Assembly (NCBI GenBank): GCA_956465555.1 | Contig: OY101125.1 | Span: 126,501-190,500 of the forward strand | Direction of reading: 5' to 3' | DNA length: 64,000 nt | Origin: Nitzschia sp. pyKryTriq1 | Taxonomy: Eukaryota > Bacillariophyta > Bacillariophyceae > Bacillariales > Bacillariaceae | In this document: piece after piece, positions 33,101 to 42,900 of the stretch | Layout of the letters: the number at the start of each line of letters is the position of its first letter | How positions within the stretch are numbered: the first letter of the stretch is position 1 | Program-made: the position numbers and the translations under genes | The notes under the pieces: generated by a model | The model's input: only the letters and a program-made list of their open reading frames with translations | What the model was told of the DNA's origin: nothing | The model's database searches: none

Positions 33101-34227
33101 AGGTACTGATAAAGATCGGCCGGTTCGGATCGACGGAGCATTGTGTCTGCGTCATGGTCTTCGTCGCCATGGTACAAAATAGCGATGAGCTTCCGGCAAG
33201 CATATTCGTAGTCTTCCGGGTCGTCGGCGTTTCTCTCGATCCACTTTTCGATTTGTTGCGAATCGGCCGTTTCGTTTTCCCCACCTCCACTTTCGTCTTC
33301 GTCTTCGTCATCCGAAACATGCGCGGGCAAGCCAGCTTCTGAGTCGGTCGATGCGGAGCGTGGGAGTCGGTTCGCTTCCTCGAACGAAAAGTCATTTTTG
33401 TTTGTGACGGCAGACTCGGTGGGTTGTTCGAAGCCCCAGGGATCTTGTGAACCATCAAATCCCCAGTCTTCGTCGGATTGGTCGGCAGCGGGCGTATTCC
33501 CATCCCTGTGTGAATTTGAAGATGTAAAAGGGGGTGGATCGTCCATGAATTCTTCTGATTCCTGGTCTTCGAAAGATTGCCAAGGAACATCAGTGGACTC
33601 TGCGCTTGTATCCTTCGATTTTTTGAGAAGATGTCTGTGCCGTTGTTTGAGGTTCCTGTACAGGTTTGGAAGATCGCATCGCCTGATAATGTCGTCTGCA
33701 TCGACGTTTTCCCCCTGATGAACGATGTCAATGAGATCCCTACAGGCCCGTTCGTAGTCCTCCGGTTCTTCGTGCGAGGATTCGGACATGCCGTCTTGAT
33801 AGCTACCCAGGTCGAATTCCACGCTTGCGGAGTCGTCTACTGAGAAGGAACCACTTGCAACGCTGGGATTGGTGTCCTTCGAGGCTTGGTCGGGCGCTGA
33901 AAAGCCGCGGTCTTCTTCTTTGATGGAAGCTAGCGAGTTGCTGCGGTGCGCGGCCATTGAGGCGCGGCCGGTGGCGGCGCTCTGGGCCAGTTTCTGGAAG
34001 GAGCTCTGCACTTGATTGAGAAACTGCTCGTCTGAAAGAGCGCCTCCGTCGTCATCCCAGACCTCTTCGATTTCCTCCTCAAAGTCCTCCTCCTCGAACT
34101 CGGCATCGGCCTGGGCATCGTCCGGGGCGGCAGAAGCGCTCTGGGCTTCGTCGACCCATTCTTCCTCTTCAAACTCGGAGTCTTCGACGAACTCTTCTTC
34201 CACAAATTCTTCCTCTTCGTAGTCCAT
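21181..34227 (-). CDS. Giant repeat protein (4,348 residues) with charged-helix arrays and a glutaredoxin-like domain
   Basis: One uninterrupted 13-kb exon. The first ATG is at 34227 ([13 protein letters not shown]); a GTG seven codons upstream is ignored. Approximate residue order: 1-60 acidic; 60-90 the D-E-x-F-L-x-x-V-x-S-S motif; module A copies at about 152-200, 326-387 and 510-571; two module B copies of about 125 residues between about 820 and 1112; array I about 1128-1600; a Lys/Glu coiled-coil stretch about 1720-2080; array II about 2123-3487; an SH3BGR/glutaredoxin-like domain about 3675-3772; a linker with repeated EKRR-x-A-E-x-R elements; and an unassigned C-terminal region about 4165-4348. 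There is no signal peptide or membrane segment. Glu, Ala, Arg, Leu, Asp and Lys dominate, as in trichohyalin-like single-helix proteins. A long structural or linking filament is inferred; no orthologue is recognised. It is divergent from COX19. Confidence 0.85.
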   Translation of the reverse strand: MDYEEEEFVEEEFVEDSEFEEEEWVDEAQSASAAPDDAQADAEFEEEDFEEEIEEVWDDDGGALSDEQFLNQVQSSFQKLAQSAATGRASMAAHRSNSLASIKEEDRGFSAPDQASKDTNPSVASGSFSVDDSASVEFDLGSYQDGMSESSHEEPEDYERACRDLIDIVHQGENVDADDIIRRCDLPNLYRNLKQRHRHLLKKSKDTSAESTDVPWQSFEDQESEEFMDDPPPFTSSNSHRDGNTPAADQSDEDWGFDGSQDPWGFEQPTESAVTNKNDFSFEEANRLPRSASTDSEAGLPAHVSDDEDEDESGGGENETADSQQIEKWIERNADDPEDYEYACRKLIAILYHGDEDHDADTMLRRSEPADLYQYLKNQYWFLEHTGLIHEKLSSSAETDTISTEKKVVPLQQVIKHIKRTSVAAKESSHEAETSQEMELAITQTWSTAGTTGDQKVKDQTMKVSEFLVEKEEEMVAETLDEADEISNAKEEEIEHEVQDEILVAQEPAVEKWLERNADDPEDFDLACRKLATLLYKDDEDHDVDVMLRRADPKDLYRYLANEYSYHVRQGKLNEKDIHLVHLDDSPPQTNSHTNAFEDLEKQLSSRQQSKSVADEETEKDLPPQSAHSYAIQETWTEELDGEPHDLQKMEGDAHRSESTLSKDSTRDSSQGSASWNTLDGGSDKDDSSVNSGDHVPQPWSNIDQQNCETDSVKDSTKSLLREMSEHGDGQDDRYESSEGEPNSSNDCFGDEDAGGVGEPSRLKSKRQGDNDEGSQTKRRRSDFSEGDQSGQGMSWTSLRSADNSRMNEDGVEKSNGFPVAALYDLDLNNLDQIVEAEIVRIIRSAEDEELEEPFQKDFVESLIAAAKKVAFRKKYYDVFKDKMVFIPPVARTIMDYSLIELAAVELGYDDPDDFPVEYSAALKSIATQQLEPLDLDWEYMDRLAVELNRDEPPDAGKGRKGDSPSTKNSNDDSDLDLEGRSDQELHVGSLREQRIEQELSSIIERTESEEMDESFEQTAISALRLAASKVAYLKAYYDVHCDKMIYLLPVAQSILNYSLLDAAGDEYGKETSEEFPPAYAAALRAVAGDIVQNDELDYEYMDKLAIPLDYEGDEKNIGDTGGKSENPQDRLAEGEEDAQLEAEEDVRLLKAENQEEEDRFAEEEEEEEAQPKANDDELVADAEFQEEQDRLAEEEEGARTQAEVDARLLKAENQEVEDRLAEEGEEEAQLQAEDDALVAEAENQEEEDRLAEGEEDAQLGAEEDVRLLKAENQEEEDRFAEEEEEAQPKANDDELVADAEFQEEQDRLTEEEERARIQAEVDARLLKAENQEVEDRLAEDEEEEEAQLQAEDDALVAEAENQEEEDRLAEGEEDAQLEAEEDVRLLKAENQEEEDRFAEEEEEAQPKANDDELVADAEFQEEQDRLAEEEEGARTQAEVDARLLKAENQEVEDRLAEDEGEEEAQLQAEDDALVAEAENQEEEDRLAEGEEDAQLGAEEDVRLLKAENQEEEDRFAEEEEEAQPKANDDELVADAEFQEEQDRLTEEEERARIQAEVDARLLKAENQEVEDRLAEDEEEEEAQLQAEDDALVAEAEEQQEEARFAAECEEAQLKAEYHARLAEAEVQQEEARLAEEVEEEEVRLEEEEEEEAQSHSEEKPVLKAEIEESGDAWLADEELFEKEIPSFDEPASTTLDSVTIDNSENQVDQLKSGQNENSAVLSAHTDVSSMEEKVSQFEEMTQILEFRRRVDKAKLSEEANALHEMRIKFEAKISDEKKQLEEKRKLALREIEESARLLGEKHNSDLKEVEQKLKILASARQAEEKQVAIKVHALEQKRQIAEEGLEKESSALEEKRLSDEALFSQKLQVLRGRLQSARIEFDKERETAEESLQDTPADGQEKGGGIFGVFGARRKSMDLEKEKEKQAKFMQWKLREMELEQEIKATEDEQEAVKDELRIVEIARQELEALLGEKARSLEKEIFQEEGNLEQDSKALEAKYREEEETLNNLVKDLGMMYTQDIAWTSEEKNNVEKDYNDGIHKLASEANRQRQIIIEAEEKIKVNALALKEKWLKEEAILAQEAEAMEKSNKERDDADQAVNQSRTIKSTRDVDVSSSKETRLAMEADEEAARMQAEEDARLAEEEAERLKAEEDARLAAEDEAERLKAEEDARLAEEEDARLKAETIARLAVEEAARMQAEEDARLAEEEAERLKAEEDARLAEEEEAARLQAEEDARLAEEEAERLKAEEARLTAEDEAERLKAEEDARLAEEEAERLKAEEDARLAAEDEAERLKAEEDARLAEEEDARLKAETIARLAVEEAARMQAEEDARLAEEEAERLKAEEDARLAEEEEAARLQAEEDARLAEEEAERLKAEEARLTAEDEAERLKAEEDARLIEEEAERLKAEEDARLAEEEAERLKAEEDARLAEEEDARLKAETIARHAVEEAARMQAEEDARLAVKEAERLKAEEDARLAAEDEAERLKAEEDARLAEEEDARLKAETIARLAVEEAARMQAEEDARLAEEEAERLKAEEDARLAEEEEAARLQAEKDARLAEEEAERLKAEEEARLTLEDEVERLKAEEHARLIEEEAERLKAEEDARLAEEEAERLKAEEDARLAEEEDARLKAETIARLAVEEAARMQAEEDARLAEEEAERLKAEEDARLAEEEEAARLQAEEDARLAEEEAERLKAETIARLAEEEAERLKAEEDARLAAEDEAERLKAEEDARLTEEEDARLKAEEDARLAEEEEAARLQAEEDARLAEEEAERLKAEEARLTAEDEAERLKAEEDARLAEEEAERLKAEEDARLAAEDEAERLKAEEDARLAEEEDARLKAETIARLAVEEAARMQAEEDARLAEEEAERLKAEEDARLAEEEEAARLQAEEDARLAEEEAERLKAEEARLTAEDEAERLKAEEDARLIEEEAERLKAEEDARLAEEEAERLKAEEDARLAEEEDARLKAETIARHAVEEAARMQAEEDARLAVKEAERLKAEEDARLAAEDEAERLKAEEDARLAEEEDARLKAETIARLAVEEAARMQAEEDARLAEEEAERLKAEEDARLAEEEEAARLQAEKDARLAEEEAERLKAEEEARLTLEDEVERLKAEEHARLIEEEAERLKAEEDARLAEEEAERLKAEEDARLAEEEDARLKAETIARLAVEEAARMQAEEDARLAEEEAERLKAEEDARLAEEEEAARLQAEEDARLAEEEAERLKAETIARLAEEEAERLKAEEDARLAAEDEAERLKAEEDARLTEEEDARLKAETIARLAEEDPERLKAEEDARLAAEDEAERLKAEEDARLTEEEDARLKAETIARLAEEDAERLKAEEDARLAAEEEAERLKAEEDARLTEEEDARLKAETIALLAEEEAARMQAEEDARLAEEEDVVARMQTEEDARLAADDAERLTAQEDARLAEEEVVRHKTEEEARLAEEEDARLRAEDAARSIEGVEASRLQTEEETLFDENDGVQPTGVQDCLGEGKMSFEEGQTAGLGEKLEADKDLNRAEAARGGKIDQMFPIPAKENLPANKELPISTENAEESLAFESFELGKGEVGDTTLSSLSKSGISPKRKQRQGGGLGGRLLKEAQLFLESSASSFHHSFSESHPSLNGFTEETRVPIDSGGNNEGNGELSSRAAVPGPPPPSSSRLWVLVLLSGTPTTRAQEVEQERSLVILRALGIDPEIIDGSDPEKKELRNKLFGQSGVRGMYPQFFVKEENETTFFGNFSVLEAANEQGGLLEALKQASAPSDEKASIRPQEDPVLDQSTDKSEPCPADTSKQLVTTPGSSAAPVEDSGADDIPASQTRDASSVQPESPREAQIPPNPSPQSGLVQKSIASLHVAQKSTSITGTDRAAEWAKALDHAAVETQAEDGEEVNASARLEWWRKNGKRLVAEKLGQQTRPAQESGTTSSTGNGLAEKRRLIAERRQKALQARAKIESSSTEVGPSSDKDPDQTRADNVGVSDANEPMGSVRARAWAKAADSPGKKAETGNKLEFWKENEKRSNASSITPSTLEEKRRKAAEARARALATRNAGRTNILPSSREAQGVDAKRSERLAEAQRLSEKSARAREVRLATEAELAADTRKVLELKGYTESVPVQPQEEPQPEALQTSTSDIKSIRTAEPISNIAKSALVPQMVREADRLSGFIRRYEKKLETVCKSLLSVAQQYEDDEEAEQAKALPLADMHSFVVGRDWFRRNSTDDTRPSFVLSRRETTSSSPLADQMKDVSEDGVLKVSLLGLAFISMDGPTEADIGRFLSSIRGSDELPKLSNLRRHWADVVRLSGDPQSRRVQSKLDELVAFGLEARMIEIEKGS
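22910..23206 (-). other. SH3BGR/glutaredoxin-like domain within the giant protein
   Basis: [20 protein letters not shown] provides the first beta strand and helix. [35 protein letters not shown] and TFFGNF follow, in the order seen in the SH3BGR-like thioredoxin-fold family. That family reads I-D-G-x-D-P or similar after strand 2, then a cis-proline (here YPQFF). There is no Cys at the CxxC position, so redox catalysis is unlikely, as in SH3BGRL proteins. The call rests on motif order. Confidence 0.75.
23765..27858 (-). repeat. Array II: about 1,360 residues of 16-residue charged-helix repeats
   Basis: In the giant protein's frame the unit is close to [16 protein letters not shown] (48 nt), itself made of two similar 8-residue halves. 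Variants read [30 protein letters not shown] and [13 protein letters not shown]. Period-3/4 Leu and i to i+4 Glu-Arg/Lys pairs predict a long single alpha-helix or coiled coil. Copies of the variants recur in the same order, showing block duplications (1,608 bp and 390 bp). The complementary strand is almost free of stops for 4 kb because of codon usage in the repeat. Confidence 0.92.
24359..27588 (-). repeat. Near-perfect 1,608-bp tandem duplication inside array II
   Basis: Sequence from 24359 to about 25980 reappears 1,608 bp higher (25967 to about 27588), including order-specific variants such as the CTTTACTGCCAG and CTTCTATAAGCC segments. In the parts I compared the only mismatch noticed is C at 24952 against A at 26560. 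1,608 is a multiple of 48 and 3 (536 residues), so the frame is kept. A 390-bp duplication (about 25470/25860, repeated at 27078/27468) is nested within it. The near-identity suggests a very recent event, or an assembly artefact. Confidence 0.85.
29430..30843 (-). repeat. Array I: four 117-118-residue (351-357 bp) repeats
   Basis: In the giant protein's frame, four copies each begin [12 protein letters not shown] and proceed through [40 protein letters not shown] and [20 protein letters not shown]. Boundaries are near 30841, 30484, 30130, 29776 and 29430. Copies 1 and 3 share QLEAEED and EEGARTQ, while copies 2 and 4 share QLGAEED and EERARIQ. A two-unit block was therefore duplicated after the first duplication. 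Small in-frame length changes occur in the Glu runs. A degenerate shorter version continues to about 29262. Confidence 0.9.
30890..31758 (-). other. Module B: two tandem copies in the giant protein
   Basis: Copy 1 (31758 to about 31377) and copy 2 (about 31256 to 30890) align over about 125 residues. Shared signposts are an N-terminal acidic helix ([19 protein letters not shown] against [19 protein letters not shown]), K-V-A-[FY]-x-K-x-Y-Y-D-V, D-K-M-[VI]-[FY]-x-x-P-V-A-x-[TS]-I-[ML]-[DN]-Y-S-L, the E-[ED]-F-P-x-x-Y-x-A-A-L-[KR]-[SA]-[IV]-A segment, and the Y-M-D-[RK]-L-A ending. This looks like a folded helical domain. I cannot assign it to a known family. Confidence 0.75.
32515..32700 (-). 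other. Module A, third copy in the giant protein
   Basis: [20 protein letters not shown] opens the copy, followed by [20 protein letters not shown] and [11 protein letters not shown]. It is closest to copy 2, with the same ERNADDPED core. Copies 2 and 3 are separated by about 120 residues of acidic linker. Confidence 0.75.
33067..33252 (-). other. Module A, second copy in the giant protein
   Basis: [20 protein letters not shown] opens the copy, followed by [20 protein letters not shown] and [18 protein letters not shown]. This is the most complete copy and the best query for a profile search. Confidence 0.75.
33626..33772 (-). other. Module A, first (shorter) copy in the giant protein
   Basis: [20 protein letters not shown] opens the copy, followed by [20 protein letters not shown] and LKQRHRHLL. 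The leading W-x-E-R part of the module is missing, so this copy is truncated at its N-terminal side. G-E-N matches the copy in the small acidic protein. Confidence 0.7.
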
Positions 34228-34751
34228 CGTGGATCTTGGGCCTTGCACTGTTAACTGAGGCTTAGAAATGCACTAGCGGCAGTGGAGGTGGAAGGCTAGA
34301 GGTGCGTCTACGAGTACAGCAAGCTTGATGTTTGTGCTTGATATGTGCAATCAAGGAAATGCGACTTGCCATCGCATCTTTTCTTGCCGGGGCCGGCGGC
34401 TGGCATTTTTGGCTTCAGTCAAAATTTGATTCAGCATGAACTATGACCTTTGTGACGTCATCCGGTCCGGTTCTGCTGTCCGGCTTTGTCCGTGGCCCGC
34501 GGACTCGGGCAAAACAAGTCGAATGAGTCGTCGTCATCGGCAACGAAAACCCAAACTTTCGAAAATCGAAAACAACGCAACCAAGATGACGCGACGCATC
34601 GTTCACGCTTCACGCGTCCTCCTTTATTTCCATCCACGGTACACGTAGGATATACCGGTAGCACCGCAGCAACGACCGCATCATCGCCACTGTTAAAATC
34701 AACCCTATAGCCAACTGAGCAAAGCAGTAACCAACCACAAGATAGAGTACC
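34228..34751. promoter_or_regulatory. Divergent promoter region between the giant gene and COX19
   Basis: 524 bp separate the two start codons, so both promoters must lie here. A GGATATACCGGTAGCACC motif is at about 34648-34665. A CGTCATCCGGTCCGG GC-rich patch is at 34456-34470. No further gene is seen; small frames on either strand are chance. Confidence 0.5.
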
Positions 34752-35487
34752 ATGTCGTCCATGAATTTCAGTACGTCCAAACAATATGTTCGCCCTCCGG
34801 CTCGTGGAATTTTTCCATTAGATCACGATGCGTCTTGCCGGGCGAAGATGGAGGTATGCGCCATAATGTGCCCTCGTGTCCCGATGTCTTGCTTTTGCTT
34901 CAATGGATTCGATTGACTCGTCGACTAACCGGCGATATTGCCTCTTCTAATCCATCTCAGACATACTTGGAGTGTCTCAAGGGATCCAAGGACGTGCACC
35001 ACAAGTGCAGAGAGCTTTCTCGGGACTATCTTCAATGCCGAATGGACAATACGCTCATGTCCAACGAAAATCTCGACGATGTAAGTAATCTTACCCAGTA
35101 TTCTACAGTACTGCTGTTGCTGTTGCTATTCTGGCATTCCTATTCGAGTGCCCAGTTCTGCTTCTAATGAATCGACTTTGTTTTCCAGCTCGGATATGCC
35201 AAGGACAAAGAAGTTGTGGGGGCCAAGGAATACGACAAGAGGTACGCACTTCTCTACGAGTAAACGCATCGATCAGATCTCATTCCTAAACGTTTTCTCG
35301 TCAACCACCTATAATACCTACTCCTACTCACTTTTCAAACTTTTCCCCTTCTTCTGAACAAACGAATTTCAGCAAAGAAAAGGCTGGATACATAGCAGGG
35401 AAGCACATCCAAAAGAAATCGAAATGGTGGTTTCAATCATCCAAAAAAGATTGGTATGGCGATGATAGCAATAAAGATGGAGAGTGA
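34752..35487 (+). CDS. COX19: COX19-like cytochrome c oxidase assembly factor (twin CX9C)
   Basis: Four exons: 34752-34853, 34961-35080, 35189-35241 and 35373-35487, giving 129 residues. COX19 acts in the mitochondrial intermembrane space in copper delivery to complex IV and is imported by the Mia40 disulfide relay. The twin CX9C signature is intact (C29-x9-C39 and C50-x9-C60, within the CHCH fold). The N-terminal RPPARGIFPLDHDASC matches the RPPDKGSFPLDH of known COX19. The region after LMSNENLDDLGYAKDKE also parallels the family. The basic and aromatic tail (KSKWWFQSSKKDWYG) is longer than in yeast or human. Intron positions are supported by GTATGC, GTAAGT and GTACGC donors with CAG acceptors. 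Confidence 0.94.
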
Positions 35488-35576
35488 GTCGTTCAGTCCC
35501 TCGTTATGATTATACAAACAGTACAGTGTTCGTACGTGTGCCAGTGACAGCATTGGGGACTGTTCAGTCATGGACA

Positions 35577-36518
35577 CTATAGAAGAAGATCTTCCGCCCC
35601 ATTGGATGGATTGTCCGAGAAACCACCACTTTGGGGTGCCATGTAGCTGTTGGCGTTATTGGACCGCATCGATAGGTCTTCTGCTCCTGCTCCGTTTTGA
35701 AATCCGTTGTTGCTGTTCTCCACAACCGACGGCACCGTCGCTTCATCTACGGAGCCCCCTAGCTGCTTCAATTCTTCCATCTTGCTCTTCTTGCTTGCCT
35801 CCATTCGTTGTAAGTCCCCACGGCAGGTATCATAAATATTTCTGACTTGCCTGTCGGTGGGCAGGTAGCCTCGAGTATCTTCCGCCTCGCTGAGCGTTGC
35901 GAACAACGCCAATCCAAAACTTTGTTTGTGACCCTTGATTTGTCGATCCACCACCGCCAACTCCGCCTTTATTTTTGTTTCCGCAGTGTGCATGACGCTC
36001 GCCTTTCCAAAGTTCATGAATTTCTGTCCCACACCCTCCGCCGCTGTGGGGAAGGAGCCCGCCCGCTTGGCCTCTGCTGCCGCCAGCGCCTCCTTGAGTT
36101 TGACTCGCTTGGCAGCCAACGCTTGTATTTCCTTTTGGGCGTTGATCAAGTGCGGTCTCTGTTACGAGTGTGTTGCGAGTATGTTGCGAGCAGTTGAAGT
36201 TCGATTTCGTGAGAGGCTACCGGTACACTAAAACACGCGCATACACTACCTTGGCAATACTCGTACGTGATGTACATTGTACTTGTACTTTTCACTTACC
36301 AAAATGTTGGTCAAGTCATCCGTGGCCGCGTAGAAGTCCTGCGATTGACTGAGAGGCGACACGTGATCGTACATGGCCACGCCAAAGGCCTTCTTTCGGT
36401 TTTGAATGTCGCGGTCGATCATGAGCATGTCCGTCCGCAATTTGGTCTTGTGCGCCGCGAGCTTGGTCACATCGCCGGCTTTCTTGGCTCCGGCTTGCAG
36501 CGTGTCCCAGAACGACAT
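35577..36518 (-). CDS. Helical protein with an internal duplication, function unknown
   Basis: Two exons: 36518-36300 and 36158-35577. The intron 36299-36159 has donor TTG/GTAAGT and acceptor AACAG, and the product is 266 residues. The starting ATG gives MSFWDTLQAGAKKAGDVTKL, an amphipathic start. Each half contains a similar helix unit: TKLRTDMLMIDRDIQNRKKA followed by FGVAMYDHVS in the first, and TKIKAELAVVDRQIKGHKQS followed by FGLALFATLS in the second. The pattern D-R-x-I-x-x-[RH]-K-x-[AS]-F-G recurs in many stramenopile proteins in my recollection, with no assigned role. A coiled-coil or membrane-sculpting role is possible but unproven. The C-terminal 60 residues are Asn/Ser/Gly rich. 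It is convergent with COX19 at 89 bp. Confidence 0.75.
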
Positions 36519-37131
36519 TGTTTTAGTTTGGTTTTGGTTTCTGACTCGTACGTGTACTCGTATAGAAATCGAGTGCAAGGATCAATAAAGATGATAAAGT
36601 CAAGTAGACTGGAACTAACTGCGAATGTTCATGGAATGAAGCATCAGTTCAACATGCTAATGGCCTACTCGTAATATCCGCTGTCTCTGCACTCGCGTGC
36701 TAGCGTGGCACACGCCGCGACCCCCTCAACAATCAACACCAATGATTATTGTGATCATTGTTTGCTACTACGTATTATTTACGCGTTGTTTCGATTACTT
36801 TGCCCTTGAAGGGATTGCGCGAGCGAGAGGCGCGACAGTTAACGGACGCCGGCTGGACGAACAATACAGGTCGATGTGGTCGAACAACGTCAGTCCTCCG
36901 GTGCGTCAGCCTCGGCCTCTCCTCACCTGCGCGTTGCGCGTCCCGTCGTTGCTGAGGGGTCTAATCAAAGTGGTCAAATAGAGTTCAAAATCGATGCGAT
37001 GACTTTTGCAATTTTGACTGCGTCGAGAGGAGTGAGTCGTCGTCGTCGAGACGATGTATTGTGTTGAAGAATTTTGATCCGCAACTCACTATTCATACCG
37101 GTACCGGTAGAACTACACCTGGCATCCGTAG
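36519..37131. promoter_or_regulatory. Divergent promoter region between the helical protein and the CCA enzyme
   Basis: 613 bp hold both promoters. TACCGGTACCGGTAG at about 37096-37110 lies 22 bp before the CCA-enzyme ATG and is therefore probably within its 5'UTR. A 94-codon frame at 36697-36981 has no coding features and is not called. Confidence 0.5.
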
Positions 37132-39065
37132 ATGACAGAGCCTCTACATGCACTCGGAAACGCAGCGGTAAGAGTCCACGTAGTGCCAGTGCCAGCGACT
37201 GTGCCAGCCGAACTGATGGACATCGATATCGACAATGCCGAGCCTCTCAGCTGGCCGACACGGATCGTGGGATTGGGCCAAGCTCGCAATTCTTGTGCCT
37301 CCCAGACCCTAGAACTAGAACTGGACGATGAAGAGATACGGCTATTTGATTCGCTTAAAAATGCCGCCAAGGCCCTGGAAGACGGCTCCATCAATGCGAG
37401 TACCGGTACAAGTAACGACAAATTAAAATACACCAACAAGCCAGTCCAAATCAGGGTGGCGGGTGGATGGGTCAGAGACAAGCTCCTAGGATTGTCGACC
37501 CACGACGTCGATGTCGCCTTGGATACGTGTACTGGCGTAGAATTCGCGCACATTGTCAAGGACTACATCAGCCGCTTCGAAGAAACGAATGATCAAAAGA
37601 AATGCGGAAGAATTGGAGTCATCGCCGCAAACCCCGCGCAGTGAGTACTCAGAACCTGGTACTGAGGAAGTTCAGTTTTACCACTCGACTGGCACAAATC
37701 ATGGTTGCTCCTAACATCCATGTTGCTTTGTTTTCTACTTACCACAGGTCAAAGCATTTGGAAACCGCAACAATGAAGATACATGGAATCGAAGTAGACT
37801 TTTCAAATCTAAGGAGTGAGACATACGCTAAAGACTCAAGAATACCAACCACCGTCATTGGCACGCCGATTGAAGATTCATATCGAAGAGATTTCACGAT
37901 GAATGCACTATACTTCAACCTACAAACACAAGAAGTCGAAGATTGGACAAGGCGCGGCCTCGCCGATTTGTTAGAAAACAAAGTAGTCGTGACACCACTC
38001 GAGGCTTTCCGAACATTTCATGATGATCCTCTCAGGGTCTTGAGAGCTATTCGCTTTGCGGTGCGTTTCGATATGGAATTGGCGCACGATTTGAAGAAAG
38101 CATCTATGGATGTTCAGATACACAAGGAACTGCACCGCAAAGTCAGCCGCGAGCGAGTGGGCAAGGAATTAGAAGGCATGCTTTCAGGAAAGCACGCCAA
38201 CCCCCAAAAAGCGCTGCAATTGATTTGTGATTTGCACCTCGCGGGGGGAGTCTTTTGTGTCCCACCACCGAATGTGTCGACAAGGGGAACCATTGGGCAA
38301 ACCCACCTGGAACAAGTTCCATACCTCGGCGAAACCGAAGAAGATCTAGCTCACCTGAGGCAGCTTGCATGGGAAGAGGCACGGCAATGCCTTTTTGTAC
38401 TTCCGATGCTTCTGAACGGTCTTCCTCGGCCGAAGGCAGGCGGTACAACTATTGATAACCGCCTCGTTTTTCTGGCTACTGTATTGTTGCCTTACGAGCA
38501 TTTACAATACGAAGATAAGAACAAAGTCAAGTATGTCGCAGAGTACATGATGCGTGACGGAATCAAATTCAAGAATAAAGACGTGCAAGACATTGTCACC
38601 TTGACACTCAATCTTGATGACATGGTCCAATTATTACAGCGCTATCCAACTATGACAGCATCTGTGCGATTGCAGGCTGGACTGCTTTTGAGAAGTACGA
38701 AAGAGCTTTGGGTCACCCTTTTGACAGTAGCGACAGTAGCCCTGATGCGGCGAAAAGGGAACGACCCGTCGATGGACTGGAAAGCCAGAGCGAACGAGTG
38801 GTATACCACCATCACGGATGAGTTGGAAATGGACGGATGTTGGAAGGAAAAACCTCTCATGAACGGAAAGGAGCTAATGAAAGAGCTGGGGTTGGACAAG
38901 GGCCCGGAAGTTGGGATCTATAACCAAGAGCAGTTGCATTGGATGCTAATGAATCCGAAAGGAACGCTAAAGGAGTGCATCACCTTCCTGAAAACCTTTC
39001 AAAAAGAACGAGAATTCGAGGAAGATCAGGCAGCCCAACACATTTCGAAGAAGATGCATCTTTAA
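37132..39065 (+). CDS. TRNT1: CCA tRNA nucleotidyltransferase
   Basis: Two exons, 37132-37640 and 37748-39065. The intron has donor GTGAGT and acceptor CCACAG, and the product is 608 residues. The enzyme adds CCA to tRNA 3' ends and belongs to the class II nucleotidyltransferase superfamily. The head domain shows VRVAGGWVRDKLLGLSTHD-type sequence, with GGWVRD and the metal-binding D-V-D (THDVDVALD) near residues 108-128. The splice join reads NPAQ/SKHLETATMKIHG, which matches the family. Later motifs are RRDFTMNALYFNL (about 240) and FHDDPLRVLRAIRFAVRF (about 290), the base-recognition region. The N-terminal 75 residues lack an obvious presequence, although alternative starts could serve several compartments. 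The body and tail are longer than in animal TRNT1 (about 430 residues), as in plants and fungi. Confidence 0.95.
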
Positions 39066-39931
39066 TTAAGAAGCACGCACAGAAATGGAATCTTGTGCCA
39101 CGACGATGAGATAAGAGAATTGCGATACTACTGTAAACGTACCGGTACCGTCTTTGCGAACGTTTTGTAGATCGCAAGTCTAGACTGGCGTAGAAGGACG
39201 ATAGTGTGTCTTTCTCTATGTAGCTTTCTAGCTCCACTCGCTTGAATCGATTTGACGCGACATGAAGCGGCCAACAAAAGCCCAAGTCAAACAAGGTAGT
39301 ACTATTTTAGAATATTCGTACCAGGTACTGATGGTACCTATACAGATAATAACATGACAGAGAACGGACGACGGCCAGACTTGATGCCCCGCAGGGAGGA
39401 GGGACGGTGAACGGGCAGGCGCGGCGGAAGGTTCAGGATTGATCAGTACTTTTACTGGTACAGATAGGGCCACTTCAGGAGTACTCCTGGGCTGCTGTAC
39501 CGGTACGTTAGATTGACACTTGACACGTCATGCGCGACACGAAAAAATGTCAAAACGTCAGCACTTTCCCTGCCATGGGATGAGCAACCAAGCCAGCGGA
39601 AACGCGGCGTCTCTCTAAGTACCGTAGTCCCGCGCCCAGCCTTACGAGTACAATACCAGTATCGAACCGTACATATCGGTACTGCGTAATAACCCTTCCC
39701 GCTCTACTACTTAGTAGTTGTGTACTCGTATTTGTATTGCACTCCTCGCTCGTCGCGTTTTTCGTCGCTCTTTGAATATTCCCATAATGCCTTTTCGTCT
39801 TTTTACGATACCACCGGCAGAGCATTCAATCGATGCGAAGAAGGGCTTGCACTTTGACTCGCTCCGACCCAAACCTTCTCTTCTTCGACCTGGTCATGCC
39901 GAGGAGTACCGTAAGGAGTTAAGTCATAACC
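39066..39931. other. Intergenic between the CCA enzyme and the STAND ATPase
   Basis: No independent gene is supported. TACCGGTA-type motifs occur near 39139-39150 and 39498-39507. From about 39760 the composition becomes coding-like, and a 60-codon frame from ATG 39787 runs into the ATPase gene in another frame (listed separately). Confidence 0.5.
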
Positions 39932-39969
39932 ATGAGCGAAATAGGGGACGGGAAAGACTTCTACGATGA
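39787..39969 (+). other. Upstream ORF overlapping the ATPase start, or an unspliced first exon
   Basis: ATG 39787 opens a 60-codon frame (MPFRLFTIPPAEHSIDAKKG and onward) that ends at a stop 35 bases past the ATPase ATG at 39932, in a different frame. Its composition is protein-like up to about 39905. It could be a uORF that limits translation. Alternatively the real first exon may splice into the ATPase frame; a weak GTAAGG donor lies at 39911. Confidence 0.35.
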
Positions 39970-42900
39970 GGGCTACGAGGACGACGACCGGAGCACCAAC
40001 AACCGCATCACATTTTCTCAAGAGAAGTTCTACGGCCGGCAGGACGAGCTCGTGACTCTGCACGGCGTGTACACACGGCTCTGCAGTCAGCGAAACCTGC
40101 CGACCTCGGAGGAGATGCTTGCGGCGGCAGAGTCGCCCGTGATCGTAATCAGCGGTTATTCGGGAGCTGGAAAATCCTCCCTGGTGGAACGCTTCATCGC
40201 CGAGCTGGACCAGCGAAGACAAGAAGCAACCACAACAGGGACTGGAACGGGAACGGGGACCACCAAGGACTTCTTATTCCTGGCAAGCAAGTTCGAAGAG
40301 CTGCAGACGCCGGATCCCCTCTCTGTCATCGCCCAAGCCTTCCAAGGACTTAGCCAGTCCCTCTTGCAGGAGAGTCGGAAGGCGACCCTGGATCGCCTGC
40401 GAGGGTCTATCGACGCCTCTCTGGGGGCTGAGGCAAACACTCTTGCCTCGATAATACCGGGCTTCAAAGAGGTTCTCGGCAAGACAGAAGTGCCGCCGCT
40501 GACTGCCGCCGCACCGTCTGATGGTAGCTGGAATCGACTCCACTACCTCTTTCAGAAGCTGCTCAAGGCACTTTGTCATGAAGATTGCCCGGTGTTGATG
40601 TTCCTCGACGATCTACAATGGGCGGATTCGGAGTCAATTCGTTTGCTGGGAGCCCTGCTCAATGATTCATCGCTGAAGAACTTTATGTTTATCGGTGCTA
40701 TGAGGGGAGACGAGATAGACAAGGAACACGCGGTCAGCAAGCTCTTGTCCGACGTAGAAAAGGCGACAGGGAAGACTATCGAGAGAATTGAGCTGTTGAA
40801 TTTGTCAATCAGAGATGTCGGATACTTCATTGCAGATACACTCAATCTAGAAGTCGACGAGTGTGAGCCTTTGACGGAGTTTGTCTACGGCAAGACTCGA
40901 GGAAACATTTTCTGGGCAATGCAGCTCTTGGAAGAATTGGAAAGACTCAATTTGCTCTACTATTCCATGATCATTTTCAGATGGGAATGGAATCTCGAAG
41001 GAGTGGAAGTCAATGCTGCTCTCTCGGAAAATTTAGATGACGCCGTGGCTGGAAAGATTCAACACGCTCCAGAAAAGATGCAGAAAGCGCTTATTCTTGC
41101 ATCTTACACCCGATCAGCCTTCCATGTGCAGGCATTGCATGTATTGATGGTGGCAGACGGCTGTGAAGTGAAAAAAGAAGAGCTTGTTCGACTTCTTGAT
41201 ATGGCTGTGCTAGAAGGCTTTCTCCTTAATAACGTGGGCTCGTGGACGTATCGATTTGCTCATGACAGAATTCAGCAAGCTGCTTATTCACTGGTCAAGT
41301 CAGGAAAATCACGAGATGATCTTCGTCGCATGATAGGCACTCAGCTATTCGAGTTGGTCGAAAACGGCGAAGGTGAAGATTGGATGCTCTTTGTGGCCGC
41401 AGACCACCTCAACTCCTGTTCGATCCATGGTGGCTATTCCCTTACCCTTGCGAAATTAAACCTTCTTTGCGGGGAGAAGGCAAACGTGGTAGCGGCCTAT
41501 GTTCCAGCATCGATGTACCTTCAATTGGCTATGAAAAGTCTACGAAAATCGAAAGATCACTGGGAGTCTCAATACGACTTGAGTCTTCGACTTTTCCGAG
41601 CACTCTGTAACGTGGAGCTTTGCCTTGGAAACTTCGTATCTGGAGATCAACTAGCCCGAGAGGTGATCGAGAACGCCAGAAATCTTCAGGATCGATTGCC
41701 AACTTTTTTGTCTCTAGCAATTGCAAAAGGTAGACAAGAGAAGCATGCCGAGGCCTACGAAATATGCCAGAGGGCGCTACTTGATCTGAAAGCCGTCCCA
41801 CAGCACTACCATGCACTTCATGTCCTGAAGGACAAGCACATCATCCAGCGCAAGCTGAAGAAATACTCTGATTATGATATCCTTCTTCTTCCCCAACTAA
41901 AGAATGAAAGGAAGCAAGCTATTGCAAGGTTTCTTGCGGAAGGACAACTTCGTGCATATTATTGTGGTGACATGATGGAATTCATGTTTTGCTGCCTCAA
42001 AAGTATGCGTATCGCGTTCAAGTATGGTATATCGGCAGCAAGCGCGTACGCTTTTGTATCATATGGATTATTTCTCGACAGCGTGTGTGGAGACCACGTG
42101 GGGGCGCTTCGAATGGCTGCACTCGGGAGGCAAATATTGACTAGGGTAGAAGATACTATGTACAGCAAGACACACACGGCACTCACGCTGACAATAATCA
42201 GTTTCTATATTGAGGCATGGAGCTGTCCTCGTGACCAAATTTTGTCCACTGCTCACCTGGCTCACGAGGTACGTTTTTTTCTAAGAAATATGTTTCAGTT
42301 CGAATACGTGCGAATACACACAATCTGACCTCTGTCGATTGCATAAGGCCGGGATGGCAAGTGGAAACGTCGACATCGGTTTCCTCAATTGGATCATTGC
42401 TCATAATTTTGCCTACGCAACTGGCTATCCATTGGATGTTGTCGAGAAAAGTGGCCGCGAGATCTTACAGCAGTTGCAGCTATACAACGCCGAGTCCATC
42501 CTGTCGATGTTCCGTCAAATTCGCCTTCCGGTAAGATATTTACTAGGTCGCGAAAATAACGACATTGACTGGGAGAAGCTTGCGAGCTTCGACACTATCA
42601 GCTTCGACAAAAAATCAGAAACATACCGTTCGAGTTTAGGCTTTCTTGGACGTCTCGAACTGGCGCTATTTTATGGTAGATTGGAGCTGGCCCTGGTATT
42701 TTCAATCAATCTCAGGCCATACACTACCCACGAGGCCAGTTACGTACTCGTCGTGAAGAATTTATTCTACACCGGGTTGGTATATTCTGGACTCGCAAGA
42801 AAAGGCGGCCCGATGGCAGTTCGGTATCGATCAAAGGCATCGGCCCTCTGCAAAGAGATGGAGAAAATCTGCCGCACAAAAGGGCTCAGCCCTCTCCACA

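Noticed and set aside
36697-36981. 94-codon plus-strand ORF between divergent genes
   Set aside because: Lies in a promoter region, shows no motif, and has another overlapping frame open beside it.
42269-42347. Extension of the ATPase exon 1 reading frame into intron 1
   Set aside because: The frame ends at a stop within the intron, whereas splicing GAG/GTACGT to ATAAG/GCCGGG restores a continuous solenoid.
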